Translations under genes and position numbers: made by a program
The notes under the pieces: model-generated
Told to the model about the DNA's origin: nothing
The model's input: the letters and a program-made list of their open reading frames with translations, nothing else
The model's database searches: none
Source: Actinoplanes xinjiangensis
GTDB taxonomy: Bacteria; Actinomycetota; Actinomycetes; Mycobacteriales; Micromonosporaceae
Direction: 5' to 3'
Length of the DNA: 64,000 nucleotides
Assembly (NCBI RefSeq): GCF_003148685.1
Contig: NZ_QGGR01000024.1
Coordinates: 86,094 to 150,093, forward strand
Shown here: in pieces, positions 34,924 to 43,340 of the stretch
Layout: each line of letters begins with the position of its first letter
Numbering within the stretch: the stretch's first letter is position 1

Positions 34924-34956
34924 GCGCCGCCGAGGTTCACCGAACCTCGGCGGCGC
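34924..34956 (+). terminator. hairpin terminator after DUF1996 gene
   Basis: GCGCCGCCGAGGTTC and GAACCTCGGCGGCGC form a perfect 15-bp stem around ACC, 31 bp after the stop. Confidence 0.8.
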
Positions 34957-35227
34957 AGTCGGCATAGAGGCGGTCGACTCGGCGGCTACCGCGCGAGCCG
35001 TAACGGTCAGCCACCGGCGACCGGCGACCGGTCACAATTTCGGATGCCGCTGATGGTGAGACCGGTGCTGACGGTCGGGAGCTGTCGCTCCTACCTTGCA
35101 AACGTCAACCTCGGTTGATCGGACCGGGTACGCGGCTGTGACAGAGGATCGCCGTGTGGATGACACCCGCGCGGCGAGTCACCGCCAGACCCGAAGAGAT
35201 CAACAACGTCTGCCGCTCAAGGAGCCT
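34957..35227. other. spacer with a small palindrome between DUF1996 and GntP genes
   Basis: Two genes converge here. The only structure noted is TCAACC-TC-GGTTGA near 35105-35118. No gene could be supported. Confidence 0.35.
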
Positions 35228-36769
35228 TCAGAGGACCAGGCTGAGCACGAGGGCTAAGGCGAAACCGATCGTGCCGAGAAGCGTCTCCATCACTGTCCAC
35301 GTCTTCAGCGTGGTCTTCTCGTCCATTCCGAAGAATTTGCTGACCAGCCAGAAACCGGAGTCGTTGACGTGCGAGAGCACGGTTGCTCCACCGGCGATCG
35401 CGATGACGATCAATGCGAGGTCCGGCTTGGAGAGGCCGTCGGTGGCCGCGACGACCGGCGCGATGAGGCCGGCGGTGGTGGTCAGCGCGACGGTTGCCGA
35501 GCCCTGGGCGACGCGCAGCAGGAGGGAGATGACGAACGCGGCGACGATTACCGGTAGTCCGGTTTCCTCGAGTACGTCGGCCAAGGCCTCGCCGATGCCG
35601 CTGGCCCGCAGGACGCCGCCGAACATGCCGCCGGCGCCGGTGATGAGGATGACCGCGCAGACCGGGCCGAGGGCGCTGTTGACGGTCGACTCGATCTTCT
35701 CAGCCGATGCGCCGCGGTGTCGGCCGAGGACCAGCATGGCGACGAGTACGGTGATGAGCAGGGCGACCGGTGTGGACCCGATCACTTTGGCCGCGCCGAC
35801 GAGTGTCGAATCCTCGTCCAGGGTGCCGGCGGTCGCCAGGGTGCTGAGCCCGGTGTTCAGGAAGATCAGGACCAGTGGTAGCAGCAGCAGGCCGATGACG
35901 GTCCGGAAAGCCGGCGGGTTACCTCGTGGTTCGGTCTGGGCCTCCGCCTTCGCGCCGTCGGACGGGGCGGCCGGGCTGGGGGAGGCGCCGGCTACAGCGG
36001 TGCTGTCCGGAGCGGATTGTGCGGCGGCCGCATCGATGTCGGCGTCCGGGGCGGTGCCGGCCGACCGGGCTGCCGGAGTGTCGTCACCGAAGACGGTGGG
36101 TACCGGTAGGTTGTACCGCCGCCCTGCCCAGGTGCCGAACAGGTAGCCGCCCAGAACCCAGGTGGGCAGGCCGATCAGCAGGCCGAACACCAGGGTGAGG
36201 CCGATGTCGGCGCCGATGAGTTCCGCGGCCGCGACCGGGCCGGGATGCGGTGGGACGAAGGCGTGCATGACTGCGAAGGCGCCCGCCACGGGAAGGCCGT
36301 AGAGCAGGATCGAGCCGCCGAGTCGCCGGGCGATGGTGAACACGATGGGCAGGAAGACGACGAATCCGGCGTCGAAGAAGATGGGGAAGCCGAACAGCAG
36401 CGCGGCCACACCCAGCGCGAGCGGGGCTCGTCTCTCCCCGAAGCGCCGCACCAGGCTGTCGGCGAGCACCTGCGCGCCGCCGCTGAACTCCATGAGCCGA
36501 CCCAGCATCGCCCCGAGGCCGACGAGCAACGCGACGCTGGCCAGGGTGGAGCCGAAGCCTGAGGTCAGCGTCGAGACGATGTCACCGAGGGGCACCTGGG
36601 TGGCTAGAGCGGTCAGCAGGCTGACGAGGACGAGCGCGACGAACGCGTGCAACTTGAGCTTGATGATCAAAAACAGCAGGAGCAGAACAGCGGCCGCCGC
36701 AATGAGCAGCAGCGGGCCCGCGGAGTATGCCGGTTCGACGGCCTCCGCGGCGATCACGTCCATCTTCAT
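35228..36769 (-). CDS. GntP-family gluconate/sugar-acid permease
   Basis: A 513-residue membrane protein of the GntP family (gluconate:H+ symporters). About 12-14 hydrophobic helices; family motifs GFPIFFDAGFVVFLPIVFT and HAFVPPHPGPVAAAE in the first half, RVAQGSATVALTTTAGLIAP and LSHVNDSGFWLVSKFF in the second. The central loop (~residues 225-290) is longer than usual and rich in Ala, Pro and Asp. The start at 36769 follows AGGGGA. Its position inside a pectin island suggests uptake of gluconate or another aldonic/uronic-type acid; the PQQ-type sugar dehydrogenase at 41706 could supply such acids outside the cell. This link is inference. Confidence 0.9.
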   Translation of the reverse strand: MKMDVIAAEAVEPAYSAGPLLLIAAAAVLLLLFLIIKLKLHAFVALVLVSLLTALATQVPLGDIVSTLTSGFGSTLASVALLVGLGAMLGRLMEFSGGAQVLADSLVRRFGERRAPLALGVAALLFGFPIFFDAGFVVFLPIVFTIARRLGGSILLYGLPVAGAFAVMHAFVPPHPGPVAAAELIGADIGLTLVFGLLIGLPTWVLGGYLFGTWAGRRYNLPVPTVFGDDTPAARSAGTAPDADIDAAAAQSAPDSTAVAGASPSPAAPSDGAKAEAQTEPRGNPPAFRTVIGLLLLPLVLIFLNTGLSTLATAGTLDEDSTLVGAAKVIGSTPVALLITVLVAMLVLGRHRGASAEKIESTVNSALGPVCAVILITGAGGMFGGVLRASGIGEALADVLEETGLPVIVAAFVISLLLRVAQGSATVALTTTAGLIAPVVAATDGLSKPDLALIVIAIAGGATVLSHVNDSGFWLVSKFFGMDEKTTLKTWTVMETLLGTIGFALALVLSLVL

Positions 36770-37149
36770 GGGTTCCCCTCATGATTCGCAGGTGACGATG
36801 GGACCGGCGGCTCGGTCGAGCGCGATGGCGTTCGGTGGGGCGAGGACCGATGATCCCCGGTACGCCGTGAGCCGATTGACGGAGCCTGACATGAAAACGT
36901 CCCGGTGGCTCGCCGAGCGCGGCGCACTGGCCCGGCGCCGGAGCGGTTCCACCATCCTCACGGTTGCCGCGCCGATCCGATGACCGGTTGTTGTCGTACC
37001 CCGATGGCCGGGGCCGGGGCCGGGGCCGGCGCAGCGGGACGTGGACGCGTCCGCGCTCCGCACGTAGGCGCGGGGTGAGTGGCCGCCCCACTACGCGTGG
37101 ACCGTTACAGTCGGTATTGCATCGCTACCCAGCCGCGTCGGAGTGCACA
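36770..37149. other. divergent spacer between GntP and PaaX genes
   Basis: A 380-bp region that must hold promoters for both genes. No repeat of the operators seen at 10710, 12216 and 13679 is present. A leftward reading at 36779-37063 is arginine/serine-rich at its start and has no ribosome site, so I do not call it. Confidence 0.35.
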
Positions 37150-38139
37150 GTGGTCAGTCCGTTCCAGCTCGAGGAGATCTTCCAGGACGTTGCGGACGGG
37201 TCGGCGCGGCAGCTGCGCCGACCCGTCCGCGGTTCGCCGCAGGGCATCGCGGTGACTCTGATCGCTGACTACACGTTGCGCAACGACGGCTGGCTACCGG
37301 CAACTGCCCTGCTCACCCTGCTCGGTGATTTCGGGGTCACCCATGCCGCCGCGCGCATGGCGATCAGCAGGCTGGTGCGGCGTGGGGTGCTGGACAGCCG
37401 TCGGCAGGGCCGGTACAGCTCGTACCAGTTGACCGCGCAGGCCGCCGACGAACTGTCGGTCGGTGGTGTCGGGATCGCTGAATTCGCGGTCGAGCCGGAT
37501 TCCTGGGACGGGTTCTGGACGTTCGTGACCTTCTCGATGCCGAAGGAGGAGACCACGCGGCGCAGCGCCCTGCGCGTCCGGCTGCGATGGAACGGGTATG
37601 CGCCGCTGTATGACGGCGTCTGGGTGTCACCGCAGCCGCTGACCACGCGGGAGCGGGCAGACCTGGCAGCCGTGGCGTCTGGCACGATCACCGTGGTCCG
37701 CGCCCAGCACCTGCCGCTGGACACCGAGACCGACCGCAGCCCGGTCGAGGCCTGGGACATCGACGCCATCGCCGAGCACTACGAGGCCTTCATCCGCCAG
37801 TGGAGCGCCATGCTGCCCGGGATCACCGACGGCAGCGTCACCGGGGCCGAGGCGGTACGCGCTCGCACCGAGGTGATGGACACCTACCGCCGCTTCCCGA
37901 CCATCGATCCCCAACTGCCGACCAAGCTCATGCCTCCCGGCTGGCCCCGTGGGCGCGCCCGGGAGGTGTTCGTCGCGGTGTACGACGGCCTGGCCGGCCC
38001 GGCGCAGGAGTACGTGCGGGCCGTTGCCGCCGAGGCCGCGAATGGATCCCAGCCCGGCATCCAGGCGCACACCGTGGCTGAGATGCACGCCGGCATCCGG
38101 ACGATCGAGGAGCGGCGTGGCGCTCGTGTGAGTCGGTAG
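37150..38139 (+). CDS. PaaX-family transcriptional regulator (paralogue 2)
   Basis: A 329-residue paralogue of the regulator at 12485. Shared blocks: SPFQLEEIFQD, RGSPQGIAVTLIADYTLRND, AAARMAISRLVRRGVLDS (recognition helix), WTFVTFSMPKEE, LRVRLRWNGYAPLYDGVWVSP and YRRFPTIDPQLPTKLMPPGW. The GTG at 37150 is preceded by GGAG at the same spacing as in the paralogue. It faces away from the GntP permease gene and is a likely regulator of it. Its effector may be a CoA thioester, as in classical PaaX, or a sugar derivative; unknown. Confidence 0.87.
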   Translation: MVSPFQLEEIFQDVADGSARQLRRPVRGSPQGIAVTLIADYTLRNDGWLPATALLTLLGDFGVTHAAARMAISRLVRRGVLDSRRQGRYSSYQLTAQAADELSVGGVGIAEFAVEPDSWDGFWTFVTFSMPKEETTRRSALRVRLRWNGYAPLYDGVWVSPQPLTTRERADLAAVASGTITVVRAQHLPLDTETDRSPVEAWDIDAIAEHYEAFIRQWSAMLPGITDGSVTGAEAVRARTEVMDTYRRFPTIDPQLPTKLMPPGWPRGRAREVFVAVYDGLAGPAQEYVRAVAAEAANGSQPGIQAHTVAEMHAGIRTIEERRGARVSR

Positions 38140-38466
38140 GCGGCGGCGGTGATACGGAGACGGCGGGCGTCGCGGCTGTCGAGCTGGTCGCCGACGATGT
38201 GATGCGGCCTTCGCCGACCGTGCGTGGTTAGACCCGACAGTGGCGGGGCCCGGCGGCTTCGTGATGGATCCCGCCGACGCCGATGCCCTCGCGTATCTGG
38301 TCATGGGCACGCTCGGCGTGCAGCAGGCCGGGTGCGAGCGACGGTACTCCACCTGGCCGGCCCCGTGTCCGGCCGGCGGATACCGCTGGTGGTGGACAAC
38401 GGCGAGCACCTGTTGCCAGGTCCTTGCCGGCCGACCGACTGCTCCCTCGCCAGGAGTCGAGGATCG
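38140..38466. other. spacer upstream of PL9 remnant
   Basis: Contains no supported gene. It should hold the missing 5' part of the PL9 gene but shows no homology to it, so the break point of the truncation is close to 38510. Confidence 0.35.
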
Positions 38467-38499
38467 TCGATTGACAAACTTAGACTCCACCGTAATACT
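38467..38499 (+). promoter_or_regulatory. consensus-like promoter TTGACA-N17-AATACT
   Basis: TCGATTGACA (38467-38476), a 17-base spacer and AATACT (38494-38499), then ATTTG. It is the best sigma-70-like promoter seen in the window, yet it now stands in front of a truncated gene. Same block as at 32566 and 43076. Confidence 0.65.
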
Positions 38500-38514
38500 A
38501 TTTGATATATGTAG

Positions 38515-39203
38515 ATGCGGCGCCCTCGCAACAACATCGCCTACACCGGCACCCCCACCTCGAACATGACCAGTACCACCGCCTCGAACAACTCCTGGAA
38601 CCTGCCCGTCACCCTCAACGACGCCCAGTTCCAGAGTGTGTCGACGTCCGGCTGGGACGCCCCACGCCAGGCCGACGGCAGCCTGCCCGTGCTGCCTCAT
38701 CTCCGCCTCGCCCCGAACAGCACCTTGATCGACAAGGGCACCGACGTCGGCCTGCCCCACACCGGCCCGGCACCGGATCTCGGCGCCTTCGAGCAATCCG
38801 GCGGCACGGCCCCGACGGGACAACGGTACGAGGCCGAGACCGTTCCGGCGGTGTGCCAGGGCGCCATCGACACCAACAACGCGGGCTATTCCGGCAGCGG
38901 CTTCTGCAACGGCAATGCCGCGGTGGGCGCCTATGCCCAGTTCACGGTGAACGCGTCGACGGCTGGTACGGCCATCCTGAGGATCCGGTCGCCAACGGCG
39001 CCACCAGTGGCGCCGCACGACCGGCGATCCGGATCCTCAACGGGTCCTCGATCGCCACCGTGCCGTTCCAATCCACCGGCTCCTGGACCACATGGGCCCC
39101 CAAGAACCTGAACGTCGCACTCCACCCGGGCAGCAACACCATCCGGGTCGACCCGGCCACAGCCACAGGGCTGCCCAACGTCGACCACCTCGACGTCAAC
39201 TGA
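38515..39203 (+). pseudogene. 5'-truncated, frameshifted PL9-like pectate lyase with C-terminal CBM35-like module
   Basis: The reading begins inside a beta-helix lyase C-terminus: NNIAYTGTPTSNMTSTTASN, NSWNLPVTLNDAQFQSVSTS, PVLPHLRLAPNSTLIDKGTD, GPAPDLGAFEQ, which is the end typical of family 9 pectate lyases. A CBM35-like module follows (QRYEAETVPAVCQGAIDTNN). At about 38989 a single base is missing (CGGTCGCC where sister copies have CGGTTCGCC), and the second half of the module (NGATSGAARPA ... GLPNVDHLDVN) continues in another frame to 39203. No start codon, signal peptide or catalytic region is present. Confidence 0.8.
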
Positions 39204-39249
39204 GGACAGGAAAACAGAGCGCGGCACAACTCCAACGAAAGGCAGCGCC

Positions 39250-41559
39250 ATGACCCGTACGTCACCCAAGACATCGAAGTGGGGAGGGCTGGCCGCTGCG
39301 GCATTGCTGTTCCTGTCGGTGACAGCATCCGGCCCGGTCGCCGTGGCGGCAAGCACGACCAGTGCGATGCCCACCTCAGCCGCCCCATCGATGGATCTCT
39401 ACGACCGTGTCTCCCCGTACAGTCCCGCGGACTACACCGCCGACTCCTGGGCCTTGTTCTCGTCGAGCAGGACTACAGCCCATGGCCTGGTCATGGTGCG
39501 CGGGCTGAAGGACCTGGTCGCCGACTACAAGACTCGCTCCGCGAGCAGGTACACGAGCGACTCCTGGACGCCGATGGCCAAGGCGCTGGACACCGCGGCC
39601 AGCGTCGCCACGAACCCGTCGGCGACAGCGCCGGAAGTCGCCGCCGCGAAGACGGCAATGGTGACCGCCGCCGACAACCTGGTAGCCGCCGACGAAGGAA
39701 CGTTCCACACCATCACGAACAGCACCTTCTGGAACGACACCAGCGGCAACCCCATCTATTCGCAGGGTGGCGGCGTCTTCAAGTTCGGCGACACCTACTA
39801 CTGGTACGGCGTGCACTATCGCGGCGCCGAAAGCTACCGGGCGAACCCGACGAAGAAGTACGACAACGAGGTCTCGTTCGTATCGATTCCGGTGTACTCG
39901 TCGAAGGACCTGGTGAACTGGAAGTTCGAGAACCGGGTCGCGACACGGTCCACGCCGATCAACAACGGCAACACCCTCGGGCAGGCAGGCTGGGTGGGGC
40001 GGCTCGGAGTCTCGTACAACGAGAACACCGGCAAGTACGTGCTCGCCACCCAGGTCTATGTCGGAGGCGGCCACGGGGTGCTGTTCCTCCAGGGCGACTC
40101 TCCCACCGACACCTTCGACTACGGCTACCTCCAGACCCAGATCACCAACTCGCCCACGACCGGCACCGGGGACCAGACCGTCTTCACCGACGACAACGGC
40201 AAGGACTACCTGATCTTCTCCAACCGCGAAGGACGCTCTCGCGCCTTCGTCAGCAAGTTCAGGGAGTCCGATTCGCTGCGGCTCGAGGCGGGAGTGGAGA
40301 TCGGTCGTAACTCCTCCGGGCGCGAGGGCAATGCCATGTTCAAACTCGACGGCAAGTATTACCACGCGGCGTCGGACCTGCACGGCTGGAACACCTCGGT
40401 CAACTACGTCATGGAGTCCACCAGCAGCAACGTCCAGGGCGCCTACACCGGCGAGTACATCCTGGCCGGCACCGAGATGGACTACAGCCACGTGACCCAG
40501 ACCGGATTCTTCGTGACGGTCAAGGGCACCAAGCAGAACACGGTGATCTACGCCGGCGACCGCTGGGCCGACTTCGCCTGGAACGGTATCGGCTACAACC
40601 AATGGCTGCCGATCACCAAGACCGGCGCCCGGCCCCAGTTCCACTCGATGACCCAGTGGCAGTTCAACGCCACGACCGGTGAGTGGCGGGCCGGGCCGGC
40701 GAACAACTATGCCCTGAACCCCAACTTCCAGGCCGACCGCGTCATCGTCTCCCAGGTGCGGGGGTGGACAAACTTCCGCGAGTCCGGACCGAGTTCCATC
40801 GTGACCAACGTCAACGGCGGCGCGAACGGGTCTCGCTTCGGACTGCAGATCGGCGCCGGTCAATCCTACGCGGGCGGCGTGCGGCAACAGATCACTGTGC
40901 CGGCCGGCACCTACCGGATGTCGCTGTTCGCCAAGACCAGCGGTTCGCTCAGCGCCGCGCAGATGACCGTCACCGACGCCACCGGAAGCTCGCGCACGCT
41001 CAACATACCGTCGTCAAGCGGCTGGACCCGGCGAGAACTGACCGGCATCCCGCTGCCCGCCGGTACCGCCACCATCACCATCCGGGCGGCGAGCGGCAAC
41101 GGCTACCTCACCGTCGACGACCTCGAACTCGTCCGGACGTCCGGTGGCACGCAACCGTCGGGGCAGCGGTATGAAGCCGAGACGGCGCCGGCGGTGTGCC
41201 AGGGCACGATCGATGCGAATCACGCGGGTCACTCCGGCAGCGGCTTCTGCAACGGCAACGCCGCGGTGGGTGCCTACGCCGAGTTCACGGTGAACGCGTC
41301 GACGGCCGGCACGGCCACGCTCGGGCTCCGGTCCGCCCATGCCGCCAGCGGCGGCACCGCACGGCCGGCGAGTCTGATCGTCAACGGGGCCACGGTCGCC
41401 ACGGTGCCGTTCGAGCCCACCGGCTCCTGGACGACCTGGGCCACCCACACCCTGAACGTCCCGTTGAACGCGGGCAGCAACACCATCCGTCTGGACCCGC
41501 CCACGGCAGCAGGGCTGCCCAACATCGACTACCTCGACGTCAGCACCGCGGGCACCTGA
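39250..41559 (+). CDS. large secreted GH43 enzyme with FIVAR-like, CBM and CBM35-like domains
   Basis: A 769-residue secreted enzyme. Order: signal peptide (LAAAALLFLSVTASGPVAVAA); a helical FIVAR-like region (~50-145, ADYTADSWALF and SRYTSDSWTPMAKAL repeats); a GH43 propeller (~150-480) starting GNPIYSQGGGVFKFGDTYYW-YG with WVGRLGVSYNENTGKYVLA and GREGNAMFKLDGKYYHAASD; a beta-sandwich domain (NYALNPNFQADRVIVSQVRG ... YLTVDDLELV); then a CBM35-like module (QRYEAETAPAVCQGTI ... GLPNIDYLDV). The architecture resembles exo-beta-1,3-galactanase or arabinofuranosidase GH43 subfamilies (24/34); exact activity is not decided. ATG with GAAAGG upstream. Confidence 0.87.
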   Translation: MTRTSPKTSKWGGLAAAALLFLSVTASGPVAVAASTTSAMPTSAAPSMDLYDRVSPYSPADYTADSWALFSSSRTTAHGLVMVRGLKDLVADYKTRSASRYTSDSWTPMAKALDTAASVATNPSATAPEVAAAKTAMVTAADNLVAADEGTFHTITNSTFWNDTSGNPIYSQGGGVFKFGDTYYWYGVHYRGAESYRANPTKKYDNEVSFVSIPVYSSKDLVNWKFENRVATRSTPINNGNTLGQAGWVGRLGVSYNENTGKYVLATQVYVGGGHGVLFLQGDSPTDTFDYGYLQTQITNSPTTGTGDQTVFTDDNGKDYLIFSNREGRSRAFVSKFRESDSLRLEAGVEIGRNSSGREGNAMFKLDGKYYHAASDLHGWNTSVNYVMESTSSNVQGAYTGEYILAGTEMDYSHVTQTGFFVTVKGTKQNTVIYAGDRWADFAWNGIGYNQWLPITKTGARPQFHSMTQWQFNATTGEWRAGPANNYALNPNFQADRVIVSQVRGWTNFRESGPSSIVTNVNGGANGSRFGLQIGAGQSYAGGVRQQITVPAGTYRMSLFAKTSGSLSAAQMTVTDATGSSRTLNIPSSSGWTRRELTGIPLPAGTATITIRAASGNGYLTVDDLELVRTSGGTQPSGQRYEAETAPAVCQGTIDANHAGHSGSGFCNGNAAVGAYAEFTVNASTAGTATLGLRSAHAASGGTARPASLIVNGATVATVPFEPTGSWTTWATHTLNVPLNAGSNTIRLDPPTAAGLPNIDYLDVSTAGT

Positions 41560-41574
41560 CCACGACGCGGGCAG

Positions 41575-41604
41575 GAGGAGGCATCCGGGCCAGGATGCCT
41601 CCTC
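41575..41604. terminator. hairpin terminator between GH43 and sugar dehydrogenase genes
   Basis: GAGGAGGCATCC and GGATGCCTCCTC form a perfect 12-bp stem with a 6-base loop, located between two converging genes. Confidence 0.75.
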
Positions 41605-41705
41605 GCCCACGTACGGCATCGTTCTGTGCCCCGCCGCCCGTCCTTGGTGACCGTTGCCGCCCTCGCCGAGCCGGACCGGCTCCCGGGATCGGATCCACCG
41701 TGACG

Positions 41706-42890
41706 TCAGGCCGGGGGTGTGATGCGGAGCAGGCGGTCGTCGGTGCCGTTCGAGGTGGTGATGTAGAGGGCCCCGCCCGGGCCGCTGCGGACCCCGCGCA
41801 GTCGGCCGTAAGCGTCGTTGAGCTCGGTCGGCAACGCCAGGTCGACCACCCGGTCGCCGGCCTCGTCGAGCTGGAACAGCAGGGTCTTCTGCCCGCGCAG
41901 CGCGACGACGGCCAGCCTGCCGTTCAGCGGGCCCCACTGCGAACCGGTGATGAACGCGGCCCCGGACGGCGCCTCGGTCGAGGTCTGGCCCGAGGTCCAC
42001 AGCGGCAGGACCGCGTCGGGGAAGCGTTCCCGGTCGGTCATCGGCACGCTTTCGTCGTACGTCTCGACGGTGCCGCCGCGCGACGGATCCCAGCCGTAGT
42101 TGCCGCCGGGCCGGATGCGGTTCATCTCGTCGAACCCGCTCGGTCCGTGCTCGGCGGTGAACACCTGCCCTGAGCCGGGGCGCACGGCGACGCCCTGGAC
42201 GTTGCGGTGGCCATAGCTGTAGACGCGCCGTTCGTTGGCGTCGGCCGACGACGAGAACGGGTTGTCCGGCAGGCCCTCGCCGGTGCGCAGGTCGATGCGC
42301 AGGACCTTCCCGCCCAGGCTGCGCCGGTCCTGCGGGTGCGACGGCCGCGCCACGTCGCCGGTGCCGACCAGCAGCGCGCCGTCCGCGGCGATCGTCGGCC
42401 GACAGCCCGAGTGCCGGCCGGTACTGATCGGCAGCCCGGTCAACAGGTCACGTACCCGGGTGGCGCTCGCCGCGTCCGGGGACAGCCGCCAGGTGACCAG
42501 GCGCACGTCCACCGGCCGACGGCCTTCCTGGCGGGTCTGGCAGGTGGTGAACTCCCGAGTCCGGGCGAAGTCCGGGTGGACCACCAGGCCCATCAGGCCC
42601 CCCTCGCCGCCGACGGACACATCGGTGAGGTCGGCCCGCACCTCGCTCGCCGTGCCGCCGTCGACGAGCCGGAACCGGGCAGGCCGTTCGGTCAGCAGGA
42701 TGCGGCCGTCCGGCAGGAAGCCGAGGTCCCAGGGGTGCTCCAGTCCCGCCACGACGGTCGCCACAGCCAGACCTTCACTCTGGGGCCGGGTGGTCACGTC
42801 GGCGGCTTCCGGCGTGCCGCCGTTACAACCGGCGACGAGGCCGGCCGCCAGAACTGTGGCCAGTGTCCGGTGCCGGCGCACGAGCGCCAT
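41706..42890 (-). CDS. lipoprotein PQQ-dependent sugar dehydrogenase (soluble GDH-like)
   Basis: A 394-residue lipoprotein: signal ending in a lipobox-like VAGC at about residue 22. The six-bladed propeller of the glucose/sorbosone dehydrogenase family is seen in GLEHPWDLGFLPDGRILLTE, VGGEGGLMGLVVHPDF, TGRHSGCRPTIAADGALLVG (catalytic-type His in GRHSG), YSYGHRNVQGVAV, FTAEHGPSGFDEMNRI and GGNYGWD. Such enzymes oxidise aldoses at the outer face using PQQ. No PQQ synthesis genes lie in the window. Could supply aldonic acids to the GntP permease. Confidence 0.87.
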   Translation of the reverse strand: MALVRRHRTLATVLAAGLVAGCNGGTPEAADVTTRPQSEGLAVATVVAGLEHPWDLGFLPDGRILLTERPARFRLVDGGTASEVRADLTDVSVGGEGGLMGLVVHPDFARTREFTTCQTRQEGRRPVDVRLVTWRLSPDAASATRVRDLLTGLPISTGRHSGCRPTIAADGALLVGTGDVARPSHPQDRRSLGGKVLRIDLRTGEGLPDNPFSSSADANERRVYSYGHRNVQGVAVRPGSGQVFTAEHGPSGFDEMNRIRPGGNYGWDPSRGGTVETYDESVPMTDRERFPDAVLPLWTSGQTSTEAPSGAAFITGSQWGPLNGRLAVVALRGQKTLLFQLDEAGDRVVDLALPTELNDAYGRLRGVRSGPGGALYITTSNGTDDRLLRITPPA

Positions 42891-42965
42891 GACGTCCTCC
42901 AGGTTTCGAGAGCGCGTGCCATCAGGGTCCGCCGAGCTGCGAGGTCACCGTCGGCCCGGCATGGG

Positions 42966-43010
42966 TGACGTGGAGAACGTACTGCCCGGATGCGTTGTGG
43001 CACCTCGCGG
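42966..43010 (+). pseudogene. IS5-type transposase start remnant
   Basis: GACGTGGAGAAC-GTACTGCCCG-GATGCGTTGTGGCA matches, with small gaps, the DNA coding DDVEKYWPDALWQ at 17406-17519 but on the opposite strand. Only ~15 codons remain (PDALWHLAGPE reading). Confidence 0.5.
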
Positions 43011-43075
43011 GTCCGGAACCCCAACCAGGCCACCACCGTCGCGACTCATGGACCGACTTATTACGTCGACGTACG

Positions 43076-43108
43076 TCGATTGACATGCTTGATTGCCGTC
43101 GTCACACT
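43076..43108 (+). promoter_or_regulatory. TCGATTGACA promoter block of hydrolase-GH5 unit
   Basis: TCGATTGACA (43076-43085), 17 bases, CACACT, then GATTG. It is preceded by a short palindrome CGACGTACGTCG (43067-43078) that overlaps its 5' end. Same block as at 32566 and 38467. Confidence 0.5.
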
Positions 43109-43340
43109 GATTGTTATAGACAGAGGCGACGGCCTGATCCGGGAACTCAAGACGCTGAACTCGTCGGTGGTGGCCTCGCTCGTGGCAGGTTCGTGCGCCT
43201 TCACCGGCTCGCGTCTTGTCAGCCCACGTCCGCCCGGCTCTGGCTGCCGCCCTCCGGGTCACCGGTTGGTGCCGTCAGCGGCTGTGGCCGCGCAGCGCCC
43301 CACCCAGAAGCGCTCACAACACCGATCGCAAGGAGTCATC

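Noticed and set aside
35105..35118. TCAACC-TC-GGTTGA palindrome as an operator
   Set aside because: Lies between converging genes with no start nearby, and short palindromes of this size arise by chance.
36779..37063. Leftward 94-residue reading in the GntP/PaaX spacer
   Set aside because: Sits in a divergent promoter region, starts with a low-complexity Arg/Gly/Pro stretch and resembles no family known to me.
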